From: Deroplatys truncata
Taxonomy: Eukaryota; Arthropoda; Insecta; Mantodea; Mantidae
Assembly (NCBI GenBank): GCA_030765065.1
Contig: CM060984.1
Location: 106,931,488-106,995,487, forward strand
DNA: 64,000 bases
Reading direction: 5' to 3'
In this document: positions 32,735 through 45,102 of the stretch, piece by piece
How the letters are laid out: each line of letters starts with the position of its first letter
Position numbering within the stretch: position 1 is the first letter of the stretch
Made by a program: the position numbers and the translations under genes
The notes under the pieces: model-generated
Database searches by the model: none
What the model saw: the letters and a program-made list of their open reading frames with translations, nothing else
What the model was told of the DNA's origin: nothing

Positions 32735-33895
32735 TACATGCACTATGTGATCAAAGGTATCCGGACACCACCACAAACATACGTTTTTCATCTTAGGTGC
32801 ATTTTTTCTGCCACCTACTGCCTGGTACTCATTATCCACGACCTCAGTAGTCGCTAGATATCGTGAAACAGCAGAATGGGAACTCACAGACTTTCAACGT
32901 GGCCAGGTGATTGGGTGTCACTTGTGCCAGAAGTCTGTACGCGAGATTTCCACACTCCTTAACATCCCTAGGTCCACTGTTTCTGATGTGATAGTGAAGT
33001 AGAATCGTGAAGGCCGACGTACAGGCCGACCTCGTCTGTTGACTGACAGAGACCGTCGACATTTGAAGAGACATCTATCCAGACCATCACACAGAAATTC
33101 CAAACTGCATCAGGATCCACTCCAAGTACTATGACAGTTAGGCGTGAGATGAGAAACCTTGGATTCCATGGTCAAGCGGCTGCTCATAAAGTCACACATC
33201 ACGCAGGAAAATGCCAAATGACGCCTCGCTTGGTGTAAGGAGCGCAACATTACACAATTGAATAGTGGCAAAACGTTGTGTGGAGTGACGAATCACGGTA
33301 CACAATATGGCGATTTGATGGCAGGGTGTGGATATGGCGAATGCCCGGTGAACGTCATCTGCCAGCTTGTGTAGTGCCAACAGTGAAATTCGGAGGTGGT
33401 GGTGTTATGATGTGGTCGTGTTTTTCCTGAAGGGGGCTTGCACCCCTTATTGTTTTGCGTGGTACTATCACAGCGCAGACCTACATTGATATTTTAAGCA
33501 CACTCTTGCTTCCCACTGTTGAAGAGCAATGCGGGGATGGCGATTGCATCTTTCAACACGATCGAGTACCTGTTCATACTGCACGGGCTGTGGCGGAGTG
33601 GTTACACGACAATAACATCCCTGTAATGGACTGGCCTGCACAAAGTCCTGACTTGAATTCTATAGAACACCTTTGGGATGTTTTGGAACGCTGACTTCGT
33701 GCCAGGCCTCACCGACCTACATCGATACCTCTCCTTCGTTCCGCACTCCGTGAAGAATGGGTACCGTCCCCCTCTTCCGTTCTCCAGGACAATTAAGCTT
33801 CTTTGCCAAATCTTAGACAAAAAAGAGTCCATTTTATGACATCCCGCGTCCAACATTACATAAAAGCAGGCCTCCTTCCCCTATTGGACTACAGA
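32735..33895 (+). mobile_element. Tc1-like transposon, right end lost
   Basis: The left end carries catgcactatgtgatcaaag then gtatccggacacc (32738-32770), a terminal repeat type I know from arthropod Tc1-like elements. No reverse-complement copy is visible on the right, where homology ends with the transposase C-terminus. The element is therefore 3'-truncated or its right end has decayed. Confidence 0.8.
32860..33895 (+). pseudogene. Tc1-like transposase pseudogene (DD34E)
   Basis: ELTDFQRGQVIGCHLCQKS near 32880-32936 and VREISTLLNIPRSTVSDVIV near 32937-32997 form the paired-type helix-turn-helix. A stop lies where a Lys/Trp region follows, then NREGRRTGRPRLLTDRDRR (about 33002-33058). The catalytic core has [12 protein letters not shown] with the Asp codon at 33287, QHDRVPVHTA with Asp at 33560 (usual Asn replaced by Arg), and SPDLNSIEHLW with Glu at 33665. 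The second-to-third spacing is exactly 34 residues, so this is DD34E. The C-terminus reads RARPHRPTSIPLLRSALREEW, then a shifted HYIKAGLLP near 33855. All three acids survive, but stops and shifts (after FS near 33428, after ER near 33693) make it inactive. Confidence 0.9.
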
Positions 33896-34376
33896 AACTG
33901 TGGTGGTAAACACTGTTTTCCTAGTAATTCCGTTTCTCTGCACTGAGCCAGAATATGATTCCATGTTTTCCTTTCACCACAGAGTGGACTCTCTCACTCC
34001 GGTGTTGTCAGTTAATTTGTTGCCTTTCCAGGCGCCCAATCTTCTTTCCACTTCTTTCCTCTCGCGTACAGTTATCTAAATAGGCCTCCCTTCCCCAACA
34101 TCGTCTATTTGACACTAAGTTAAGTGAAATGTTAGCCGTAAGTTGTGATTCTAAATTCTGTCTCTCAATATCACATAGTCGTATCCGAATTATCTTCCAT
34201 GCGCTACGTTCCATGCCCCTCCCCTATAGCCAAATGTACCCCATTCCAATTTATTCTAAACCCCAGCGCAATTTCGTTGCCCAATACCCCTTCCCGTACT
34301 TGCTCCCTGAAACACATCGCGCTTAGAAGTGCCTGATCTCCCCGCACTATGCGTAACCAGTATTTAACTGCCCTTA

Positions 34377-35321
34377 TTTTTACTTTCTCTATTACGTATA
34401 GTAAGTAGGGGAATTAATGTATTCCACCCAAAAATTCGATACCGAGATTTCACCGGAAATACATGTTTTGAGATCCCCTGAATCCAAAAAAAAAGAATCC
34501 GAAAAAAAAGGATTTTTGGAAACATGTCCGTGTGTGTGTCTGTCTGTGTGTCTGTCTGTCTGTGTGTCTGTCTGTGAACAGCATAATTCAGAAACGAACA
34601 GTCGGATAAACACCAAACTTGGTATTTAGGTTTAGTATCTTCCAGAGATGCGACACGAAGGTTTTCAAGAAAATCCCCCACCCCAGAGTACCCTTTACAT
34701 GGAACATTTTTCGAAAATTTTAATTTTCTCAAAAATGGCTCTAACGATTTTGATTAAAATATGATATGTTTAAGACATTTTCATGACAAATAGAATGTAT
34801 ATCTTGAATTTTCTTGGAATGTCTCCAAAAGTATTCTTCATTGTGAATGACTTTTGCATAACTGGTAAACCATAAGAGATAGACAAAGTTTTACTACACT
34901 AAAGATGTAGATCGCGTTAAAATACACAATTTATGTCATATACATTTTTGGTGTTGAGTGAACCATTTTCGAGATATTGCTTGTTATTCCCTTAAATTTT
35001 TCAATACTTATTTTCTCAAATGGGAATTCGTTATTCATTTTTTTGTCTTGGATATGCAAAGAGTATTAATCTGTGGCAAAGAGAATGGTGCTGCACCTAG
35101 CAACCAGCTATTAAGAGATATGTATGTGCTTAAAGGCTACTGTATTTCTATATTGCCCTTGTAAATATATATTTCCCTTACATCTACAAGGAAATTAGCA
35201 ATAAGATAGAGTCTACAAATGTTTATCTCGATTAACATGAAGTAGATGGAGAATAAGCGTTTGTAAAAATAGTTTGTACAAGAGTAGAGAAAGTCATGTG
35301 AGTATAACACATCAGATTTTT
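34377..35321 (+). mobile_element. R1 copy k, full length reference copy
   Basis: One of the best copies for a consensus. The start is ttttactttctctattacg. A short GTCT/GTGT microsatellite lies at 34528-34574, with a small internal duplication of the ccgaaaaaaaa run before it. The distal subtype has ttgtcttggatatgcaaag. It ends GTAGAGAAAGT at 35284-35294 with hairpin ATGTG-AGTATAA-CACAT and cagatttt. Confidence 0.95.
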
Positions 35322-35551
35322 AGATTATGGTTTCATTGTATAAGCCGAATTCTGTAAACTCCACAATTTGTAGTACCCCTTCCCACCTGTAGAATTTGCC
35401 TCAGAAAACGTGTCTGGATTCGGTTCAATTTTTCATTATTTTCACAGCCCCACATGATAAACTAGACCTAACAACAGCTCTGTACACCATCTCCATTGTC
35501 CTCCTTGGTATATGAGAAACTTTCATGACTTAAATGACTCCATATTTTTTA

Positions 35552-36468
35552 CTGTGCATTTTACATGACAAATAAAACGCATCCTTTTAATCCTGGGAAT
35601 ACCTTGTGAATTCTTTATTCCAAAAATATTGTATATCCCTGTATCAACTGGTAAACGTTAAGCAATAGACGAAAACATACCATATAAAGAATGTAAACCC
35701 CTTTAAAACACACAATTTATTTCAAATAACTTTTTGCAGCATCAACCATTTTCGAGATATTCGCTATTAATAATTCGATTTGTTCAATACTTTGTTATGA
35801 ATTGAACCCCATGAATTTTCAATTATTTCTCGCGATTACATGGAAACTGTATAGAATTTTAAGCCAACATATACCGTCTAGTTCATAAACATTTGGCTCT
35901 CACTGTTCTCTGTGTATCTTAACGAAATATATTGTGTAATATATGTGAAATGAGTTATTTTGCAAAGCTTTATTTTGGAGACTTAAAGATGAGTTCTTTA
36001 TTTATAACCTGGAATAATATTAGTTTATTTAACTTATAATCCTAATAGATTATTAGGATTAAATTGCAAATAGATATTCCAAAAATTAACATGAAAAAAA
36101 GAAAGAAAGTTACTTTTGGAAGAATATATCTTCGGCAAATTTGAATTGTTCAAATATAACATTTTAAAATATATTTATAATGTATAGATATTAAATAAAA
36201 CTTAAGTAGTGGATCAATATTATAATTTTTAGAAAAATTAACAATTAAATATAAATTTAAGGAAAATCCCCAAAAACTCTTTTCTCTCTGAAAAAATAGA
36301 ATTCGCCCAATTCGATTTAAATTTTTTTCAAAACATTGGTTTTAGTATGTAATAATCTACTTAATAGAATATATTTATCTTAAAATGAAGTAAATAGTAA
36401 AATATGTTGCGTAAGGATAATTTGTATACCCATTAATAAACAATAGAGAGTAGAAGTGACAACATCAA
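35552..36468 (+). mobile_element. R1 copy l, 5'-truncated and diverged
   Basis: The proximal third is missing. It starts near catgacaaataaaacgc and keeps aactggtaaacgttaagc, cgagatattcgctattaata and ttcataaacatttggctc. It has an AT-rich insertion or expansion at about 36000-36400 before gcccattaataaac-like sequence and gagagtag near 36446. It lies in tandem orientation behind copy k. Confidence 0.7.
36037..36061. other. Perfect hairpin, 11-bp stem
   Basis: TAATCCTAATA, 3-nt loop GAT, TATTAGGATTA. It lies inside the AT-rich insertion of R1 copy l. A transcript could fold here, but no function is implied. Confidence 0.85.
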
Positions 36469-37412
36469 CATATTTAACACTAGCAACTGGCTGCATAGGT
36501 TCTTCTGAGGTTTTTGTATCCTATACCTCTTGTTCCTAATACATTAGTGAAGTGGTATTTTCAGTTTGCTAATTCCCTCACTTACATTTATTCGTATTTA
36601 ATAACGCACCACTCTATCGCCTAATTAAACTAACGATCGTTCGCTTACCTAATGACTTAATTTTATTATTTATCTACGGTGCTTATTCAAAAAACTTCTA
36701 TCTTACCAAAGAATAATTCTGACAAAAGCCTTCGATAAGCTATGTCTAATAAAATTCCTCAGAGAAAATGCAAACCACACTCTTTTCACCCATATGAGAG
36801 AATCACAGACAAGACAAACAGGTCGGTTACTCTTCCTCTTACCGCCTTTTCATCTGATAGTCTGTGAAGGATGTGACAGATGGATGGTTATGTCAGCGCA
36901 GGATATTTTATCCAATGCTGCGTAAGAGTTTTAGGCGTAACATTACGGTTCAAAGAAGGAAAGAACTACTGACTCTCGGAGTCTCTCCTGGATTGAAATG
37001 GACTGGTGGTAGGAATTGCCAGCAATCATGCCACCCCTTATTTGGAATACCATCTCGTTACATCTCCAACGGAGAATATTTTGTGTCATTTTAGTTCTGT
37101 CCTGAAGAAAACCAAATGTATTAATCCGCACTAAACGCTTCAGTTCTATAACATGCGTCTAACAAAAACAATACCATTTTTTGGCCATTGTACTCCGCAG
37201 TTTTGAATGGTATTTATATATAGAACATATAAACTAGCCAAATTAGACGTTGTCGCTTAATTTAGTTCCAGTGTTTTTGTTTTTCTATAAATACAACAAT
37301 TTTGATCAAATTGAATTAAATTAAAAGGCCAGTATATAGAGTTAATCTTAAATCATCCTATATCTATAGGATGATTATTCTCTTTTTCTCATTCAAACAT
37401 TATGTTTATGTA
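36469..37412. other. Unassigned sequence
   Basis: AT-rich, with a more balanced patch at about 36830-37130 whose short frames on both strands are not recognised. Contains the hairpin at 37351-37376. Confidence 0.5.
37351..37376. other. Perfect hairpin, 12-bp stem
   Basis: AATCATCCTATA, 2-nt loop TC, TATAGGATGATT. A nearly perfect palindrome, free-standing in AT-rich DNA just outside SINE-A copy 2. Confidence 0.9.
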
Positions 37413-37419
37413 TAATTTC

Positions 37420-37738
37420 TGCATCATTCATTCACTGTTTACCCTCATCTTATGTAGGACTTACACCCCCCAGGACTTACAAGCGGGTGCCGTTGAGGAG
37501 CAGACACTCGTGGATCAGACAGAATGTCCAGGATGGGTGATCAGCCCGATGCCTGGTATGGGATGAAGGAAGTAAATGAAAAGAAATGTTGGCGAAATGG
37601 ATGATAGGAAAGATGAGCATTTGGTGGAATGAATGGCGGGGGAAAGGTCCCCGGAGAAAACCCGCCCAGACGCCGCTTTGTCCACCACAAATCCCACATG
37701 TGGGTCCCTGGGATTGAACCCGGACCACTGGCTCCGCC
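37420..37738 (-). mobile_element. SINE-A copy 2, 5'-truncated
   Basis: Minus-oriented. Only the T-arm half of the tRNA head remains (GGGTTCAATCCC near 37712-37724), then the full body (gacaaagcggcgtctgggcg, tgatcacccatcctggac) and the gaatgaatg tail at the low-coordinate end. A 7-bp target duplication TAATTTC lies at 37413-37419 and 37739-37745. Confidence 0.85.
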
Positions 37739-37843
37739 TAATTTCCACATAAAAAGTTAAAAAGATAATTGCAATAAAAAATGCAAAGAAAATGGGAAAT
37801 ATTATAAAATAATATTTTTTTAAAGTAGAAATTGTACTTAAAT

Positions 37844-38054
37844 AGTTTAGTTCTTAAACATTTGACTATTCTATTTCCATTTATAACGAAATGTGTAATG
37901 TAGCAATTTCTGCGTATGTTTATTTTGATTAAAATGAAGTAGAAAACTAAGTTTTCGTAAGATAAATGTTTATACCGATTGATAAATGAGAGTGACAGAT
38001 ATAAAGTCTCTTTCATATGAGAGAGAAAGTCATGGAATGTAACACTTCAGATTC
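37844..38054 (+). mobile_element. R1 copy m, 3' end only
   Basis: Last ~210 bp of R1: agttcttaaacatttgac, gtaatgtagcaatttctgc, attaaaatgaagtag, and the closing gagagagaaagtcatgg with a broken hairpin (stem lost) and cttcagatt. Confidence 0.8.
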
Positions 38055-41000
38055 TTGTTATATAAAGCCTTAAGCCAGAGAGACAGCAGTCTAGAAGCAA
38101 GGGCGGAAAAGTGTACAACCAGTATAAACTATCATGTCTTTTCCGTTGGAAGCTAGCAAGAGGTCGATACTCCATCATGGTATTTGGGAAAAGATAAATG
38201 ATGTAATTGAACTTCAGGGCAGAATTGCGTACAGTTCTGCAAGCCTCCACTGTACAATTTCCTTTAAAACTAATGCATCCTGTATTGGATGTGGCAATTT
38301 TATTAACCTTAAGCAATTCAAAATTTACGTAACCTGAATACGCGTTAGGAGGAAATTATGTTTATTAGTGCTACATTAGTGTGTCTACAAGCCACACTAG
38401 GATATTCTGGTCGCTGATAGAAGCAGAACAATGAAAAACTTTCTTCCGCAAGGGACAAATGCCAAAGTTACTCCGTGAAATTCGAGAGAACAGCGATGAT
38501 GAGAAGAGGTGTGGGAAGGAAGAGCTTTCCTTCTTGTAGAAAATGAAGCTGTACATATTTTAGTGACAATGCCGACTGAAACTTATGCTTTACGACCTCA
38601 TTGCATTCAGTGCTCTTTCCGCAGCCTCCTAAACGACCTCGTCCACACGCCAAGTGTTGTGTTAGAGCAGGTCCCCTTTCCATACTTCTAAGGAAACTTT
38701 GATCTTCTTTGAACTACCTCATTACAAACTGCAAGTTTTGCATGTCCTTTGTATGTCTCATTCAACCGTCACGGTAACTCTGAGGGCGCCATTCCATGCA
38801 AATGGGTATTTCTAGTAGGAAACGGTTGCAGCTAAAGGTACGCTTTTGATTAGTCCCGGATTACATTCCCGTTGAGAAGGCCATTCTAACCATGGGTTTT
38901 TCGTAGTTTCCCCAGGACGTTAGGCGAATGCTGAGCTAATGTCCCTTCTACCACCAATTTCCTGTTCATTTACCTGTACCTATGATTTGCTTTCATCAGG
39001 TCCAGGATTTTAGGACCAGGCAATGGCGGATGGTGCGTTGCGACGGAACGGTGGAATTTTCGCTGTGTAATGATTTTTCCCTGGCGCTTGGTTCGATGGC
39101 TGAGGTCCCTTCCTCTGAAGTGACTCACTTGATGACTGCGACAGGATTGCCAGCGTGAAGATTGGCGTCATTCTGGAATTGTTAGGAACTCCTACCATGA
39201 AGCGTGTATAGTCTTCCGGATTTGGTCGCCTTTCAGGCTCCCCATCATCCTCAAGGGCTACCTTGGAAGCACAAAAGGCTTACGTGCGGTGTTGTGCTCC
39301 ATGACTGGTGGCCTCTCCGTCTGACTTCCTAATCCTATATAGGTTCGTTATTTGCTTAGGTTAGAGTAGTGAAGGGTGTCGTTTCAAACCACAGCATGCC
39401 CATTAAGTTATAACATTTGCACCCCTTCCTGGGAGTGGCTCATTTCATTGTTTTTGGCATTTATATACTTGGTATTTTGTAGCATATTTCGTGTTAACTC
39501 AAAACACATAAAATCTCGTCCTGTCCTGGTAGAGGTGATGCTTCTTTTCGCCAAATATTGCTTTCGTCGTAAAGGCTACCCACCTCTGGAATTAGAACTT
39601 TGGGTCATTTGCATCTGTGGCGTCACGACTTTAACTGTAACTCCCATCAACAGAGTGCAAATCAGAACCAAATAGCTTTGGGCTCAAAGAGAGCATGATA
39701 TGCACCAAATGCTTAAGGTAATCCATCTGTGATATTTCTAAATTCCACTGTATGTAAGTCATTACACACAATAACATTAATATGTTTGCGATGTTTCAAT
39801 ATTTTAGCTTGCACGGTTATTTAAATATAATTTTTTATTCTGCAAACTCATTCTGCAAATATAAATGGCACACACGATGCATTCTTAAAAATATTCGCAT
39901 AGAAAATTCAGTTTTTACATTAAACGAGTTTACAAAAGTTCTAGTGTACCAGAGTTTTTGAATGAATTCCTAATTACTGTTGAAAAAGTATTTATTTTTG
40001 TACCCTCCAAAATGCTTAGTTTTACGTTAATAATTTATTAAAATTGGAGCAATATTTTGAAAGGTATTGGCCATTTTCCTTAATGTACCTTTGAGAGGCA
40101 TTAAAAATTTGGAAACAAACTAGTAAATCACTGCATCGTGTATAGTATTTTGAGTATACAAAAATACTGAAAAAAGCGTTGCGAGAAGGTAAGATTTAAT
40201 GTTGGGCTTGTGTATGAATAAGCATGCGCCTGTCCATTTATAGCTTTATTTAATTGGTAGTTTAAATGTGCCAAGTGAGAAAACACCATGTTTTCTTAAA
40301 AGTTTAGAATTCATATTATTTTATTATGAACAACTTTAATTTTATAATTATTCACAAGTTTTAGTCAAATTTCATAGATGCATTACCTTAAGGAAAGATT
40401 AAAGCCCTATCCTGCCAATGTTACATTTATTAACATCCATTGCCTCAGAAACCCATGAATGAAATGAAGGATCCCTTAACTGAGCGACATAACAATTTTA
40501 GGGTTATAGTTAATTATAACATTTGATTTGCATTCAAAAACTATTGAAATTTCAATTCTCCTTATTATAAGTAAAAGGCAATCCATTGTAATCAGTTTCG
40601 ACATTTAAGACATCAGACTTAAATTTTTTAGGATGTAGAGTAATTGCTTCTAAGCTCACTGATCCAGTTTTATCCAATAAGTTGGTTTATTAAGCAAGAC
40701 AGGACTTTTTTCTCAGTTATGTCATCTATGATTAAAATTTATCAGTGATACTTTTTTTAAAAAATACAAATTTTATTAACAACAGCACTTAGGGGTTGTT
40801 TTTGTGATCCTAAAATTCGATTTAGCTATCTAAAGGGTTTCTGAGAAAACGGATCATTTGTACCAGAAAACGTCGTTCACAGAAGATTCTGTTCATAGTA
40901 AAAATGAAGCAAATAAACTTAACAGTAGTGCCAATTTATAGAGCAAACCTTTCCCTAAAAGATGGGCTAAAGCTTAGGAGTGTGTAGGAGTTATAATGTT

Positions 41001-41822
41001 TTTTCTAGAAATGGCATCAAAATTCACAGCACAAAATGGCAGGTGCAGTAACATTTTTAAAATGCACATTTAATATATAAGTAAACTTACAGTGATGAAA
41101 TGTATGTCAAATTAAAGAGACACTCAGCTTATAAGACTGCATAGAAAACTAAAAATGTCATTTTTGTCAGTTTTATACTGATTTCGACTCTCCTCAAATA
41201 TAGACTACTAATACAAGATGCTAGTGTTTCTCTTGCAACGTTTCTCACGTCTTCTCTTGAACATTGCCGAAAGTAGAATAAGTAAAATTCTGAAATCGGT
41301 TTTAAAGTAGCGCAAATACGTACGTAGAACATTTTAAAATATTTGCAGTTAATAGTGAAGGAAATACACTAAATTAAATATCCTGCTCGTTTCATTTTGC
41401 TCCCTGCGTAACCATGCCTCCGGGTTCATTGACCTGAACTAATCGATAACATTATATTGTAAGAAATAATAGCTGCACAGTCATGCGTGTACCTGATACT
41501 TCACATAAAGGCAGTGAAGCTTTCATGAAAGCACGTGGCAGCTAAGCATGCTGCAATTTTAGTAAAACTTTTAATTATTAAGTATGCATTCTTATAATTA
41601 CTTATAATATTAAGTTTGAAGAAGATCGTAATGTGGGTTTAGAGATTTTATTAATTAAATAAACAATGCGAAAGAAAGTAAAGGAATAAAAATTATAACC
41701 GTCACTTGTCAGGAAAATGCAACCCCTCAGTACTTCGAAAAGCTGTATTTATAATTTTAAATAATTCAGTACTTATAAACATGTCCAGAATTTAATTACC
41801 TAAAGTATTTAAAAAGGACATA
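38055..41822. other. Unassigned sequence, two balanced-composition patches
   Basis: From about 38090 to 39670 the composition is balanced and several frames of 60-99 codons occur on both strands (for example plus 39376-39675 and minus 39010-39198). None has motifs I know. The rest, to 41822, is very AT-rich and featureless. It could be an old unrecognised transposon followed by unique intergenic DNA. Confidence 0.45.
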
Positions 41823-41928
41823 CTAAACACAAAAAACCTAAAATTTAGGGTTATTTAATTTAATAAAATTAGTGTAAAGGAATCTATAAATCATGCATGG
41901 GTATTACTGCTATACAAGTAGGAAAAGT
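41823..41928 (+). repeat. 106-bp direct repeat, left copy, flanking LTR2 copy 1
   Basis: Runs from ctaaacacaaaaaacc to tacaagtaggaaaagt and matches 42861-42966 with only a few differences. Far longer than any retroelement target duplication. LTR2 copy 1 starts at the very next base. Confidence 0.9.
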
Positions 41929-42846
41929 TGAGGCAGTATTTTTAACACTTAAATGATTTTAGTCAAATTATATAACATATAAATTCATTAACAGCCCGCC
42001 ATGAAGCAATATGTGTATGTAATAATTTGTAAAATGTATGTAACAGTAATTGCATATACTTACATTATTGTCCCCATGTGCAATAATGTTATGTGAATAT
42101 ATTACGTAATTTAATAATGTATGAGCTGTGAGAAATAAGTTAAAAGTTGCTAACAATAAGATAACAATGAGGTAACCTTAAGGCAATAATGAGTTTGAGA
42201 GTTTAAATGTTACTTGTTATTCTTGGAAGCAATAATGTAAATTTTGATACAGTTTAAAAATAGCCAATCAACAACCAGAAAAAGCTTTAGTTAAATGAAG
42301 GTATTCTATTGGACTAGGATTAGCCAATCAGAGACTTGAAATACATAAATCTACAAATTTAGGCGATTGAAACCAATTCAGTTGCCTGCAGACAGTGCTC
42401 ATAACTGGATGCGTTGCTTGTGCGTACTCGAGAGATTTAATGCGTATTCGTGTGAAACGAAAAATAGTTTACGTGTTAAAAAGTGTAATTAATTAATAAA
42501 AAGAATCTCAGAGCTCTCTATATCAGAGAAGTGCTATTTAATTTGTGTCAAGGTTAATAAAAAGGAGTGAATTAAAACTTAAAATCTGCGTAAGCCTACA
42601 TTCTTGTCGCATCACGCCCTGCCAAGAGAAACATGTCTCTAACAATAATATTGACGCAGCCGAGGCAAACATAAATATATAATATTTAAAAAAACAGTCA
42701 AATTACAAAGTTAATATTTTTAAACTTGGGGCAAAGGCCAACTGAAAGTACATTTGGGGCGAAGGCTACAGGAAACTGTTTACCATACGTGCGGTTGCAA
42801 CTATTACAAGTTCGGCTCCCCAACAGTTGAAATATAATACAACTCA
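41929..42846 (+). mobile_element. LTR2 solo-LTR-like unit, copy 1
   Basis: 918 bp from TGAGGCAGTATTTTT to ATACAACTCA, so the ends are short inverted repeats (TGAG, CTCA). It carries two conserved AGCCAATCA (CCAAT) motifs about 65 bp apart, a cagttgcctgcagacagtgc block after them, and an aataaaaag block. A conserved run of acgcagccgaggcaaac and ggggcgaaggctac lies near the end. No coding sequence and no adjacent internal region. It is inverted relative to copy 2. Confidence 0.75.
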
Positions 42847-42860
42847 TTCAATACTAGTTT

Positions 42861-42966
42861 CTAAACACAAAAAATCCTAAAATTTAGGGTTATTTAATTT
42901 AATAAAATTAGTGTGCAGGATCTATAAATCATGCATGGGTATTACTGTTATACAAGTAGAAAAAGT
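42861..42966 (+). repeat. 106-bp direct repeat, right copy, flanking LTR2 copy 1
   Basis: Second copy of 41823-41928, separated from the end of LTR2 copy 1 by 14 bp. Differences from the left copy include aaatcc/aaacc, gtgtgcagg/gtgtaaagg and one base in tactgttat/tactgctat. Confidence 0.9.
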
Positions 42967-43289
42967 AGATATTAGATTAACAATGAAATAATTTAGAAAC
43001 ATAATTTTAAAAAAATTCTCATTTTTCTTGTTTGAAGAATCTTAAAAAGGTTAAGAAAATTGTTTTTGAGGTATATGTTACAACACTATAGCTTTAAATT
43101 GAATTCTAAGATTATACATAATCAATTGCGAATGAAGAGGACTTCACAGCCTATGCCATGGCACAAGGGCAGCCTCAACAGCAGCGTCATCCCTATTTTG
43201 GAACATGAATTCATAACTAATTATACCTACAGCCCCTTCACCCACAAGGAACCCTTTGTAGGCTAACCATTAAATAGGAATGTGATCCC

Positions 43290-44105
43290 TTTTTACTTTC
43301 TCTAACACGTACATGGCAGGTAGATAAGGTATTGCTTTCCACCCAAAAATTCGATTCCCCCCACCCAAAAAAGAAAAAAATCCGCGTGTGTGTCTGAACA
43401 GCTTAACTCAAAAACGAAAAGTCGGATAAATACTAAACTAGGTATCAAACTAGGTTCAGTATCTACCAAAGATGCAACACACAGATTTTCAACAAAATCC
43501 CCCATCCCAAACTACCCTTTACATAGAACATTTTTCGAAACCTTTGGTTTTATAAAAAAATATTTCTAACAATGTTGATTAAATACTATATGTGAAAGGT
43601 ACTTACATGACCAATGAAATTTTTATCTTGAATTTTCGGGGAATAGTCTATGAAGTCCTCTTCATTCTGTAGGAATTTTGTATAATCCTGTGTAACTGGT
43701 AAACGTTGAGAGATAGACGAAATCCTACTACACATTAAATGTAGATCTGTTTAAATCACAAAATTCATTTAAAATAAATTTTTTGTGGCATAAACCGTTT
43801 CTGAGATATCGGTTATTAAAGGTTCGAATTATTCATTTCTTGGTCATTCTCTTTAAGTCCTTTCAACTTTCAGTTGTTTCTCGCGATTGTATGGAAGCAG
43901 TATGGAATTTTAAGACTGTGTATAACGCCCTTTCTTAAACATTTGACAGTCGCTGTTTGCCTTGTATCTATAACGAAATGTGTAAAGGGCAAAGGTTTAT
44001 TTGGATTAAAATGAAGTAGATAAGCTTGGGAAAGTATAATTTTTATACCCACTAATAAACGAAAGAGGGTAGGAAAAGCCATGTGAATGTATCACATAAT
44101 ATATT
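43290..44105 (+). mobile_element. R1 copy n
   Basis: Opens ttttactttctctaacacg. The proximal part has lost about 50 bp and the microsatellite is only gtgtgtgtctg. The distal part is of the agttcttaaacatttgac type. It closes aggaaaagcc with hairpin ATGTG-AATGTAT-CACAT near 44081-44097. The stem is kept although the loop has changed. Confidence 0.85.
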
Positions 44106-45102
44106 TTTCTAAGAATGCGAGTAAAGAACACACAATGTAGTCTTTATTTCTCAGTTTAGCAGCGACATTTCTGATGTTTATGTTTTATATTTATGCAAAA
44201 TATCAATAATATAAAAGTCGTCATATACTGAATGTTACTAAATAAAAGTACCATGGGCAAAAAAAAAAATAACAAAATAATGACTTAAAAGCGAAAAAAT
44301 GCCTAAAATAGAAAATGGCAAAATTTTCATAATTTGGAACCCAGGATAAGGATTTATATACAGTTTAGCAACGCCTAGATGCAACAATTAATAGATGAGA
44401 TATCATTAGAATCCAGTCCCTGTTTAGTAATAATTAGAGTATTTCATTGTGTATTTCTATAGGCTGGAAAATAAATATTGGTTGAGTTGGTAGGGACACA
44501 TTGGTTCGCATGTTGTTTATGAACTATGATAATATTTAATGTTAGCCACTACCAGACTTTGTTTAGATATAATGGGTTCATTTCCTTTAAAAACCGATCA
44601 CTCCCAGGAATGCTACAATTTCGGGGCAGTTTATCGCTTCAGATAATATATATATACGTTTAGAAACAAGCATCACAAATGCAATAAGTTTTAAATAGAT
44701 ACTTCTCTTTGTCGAAAACTCTTTCGTAAAGCATGTTTTCTCACCTCGCTAACCACCATCAATCGCCTATGTTCATGCCGTCAACAGCATGCATTGTTCT
44801 CCTGTGTCCATTAAATAAATCACGGTGGAATGCTAACCCACTGGATGTCCAAAGACACACTTTCAGAGATTTAATACCTTTATCCGCCACCAATTAATAG
44901 TGGCTTCTTAACTATCGCCATATCACTCTGATAATGAATTAATATACCTTCATGCAGAGAATATTGTGCCCACAGCGATGAAGGATTGTTGAAGAACGTA
45001 TTTTATTAGTTTCAAATATGGACGCCAATTGAAAGAAGGTTGTATTGTTGTATTGTTATTTGCCCCACGCTTTGGGTGTCAATTTCAAGAAGTTGAATTG
45101 AA
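44106..45102. other. Unassigned AT-rich sequence
   Basis: No element or frame recognised. It forms the spacer between the two inverted LTR2 copies together with R1 copy n. Confidence 0.5.

Noticed and set aside
39376..39675. 99-codon frame as a small host protein
   Set aside because: No recognisable motif; other frames of similar length occur on both strands nearby, as expected for balanced-composition DNA.
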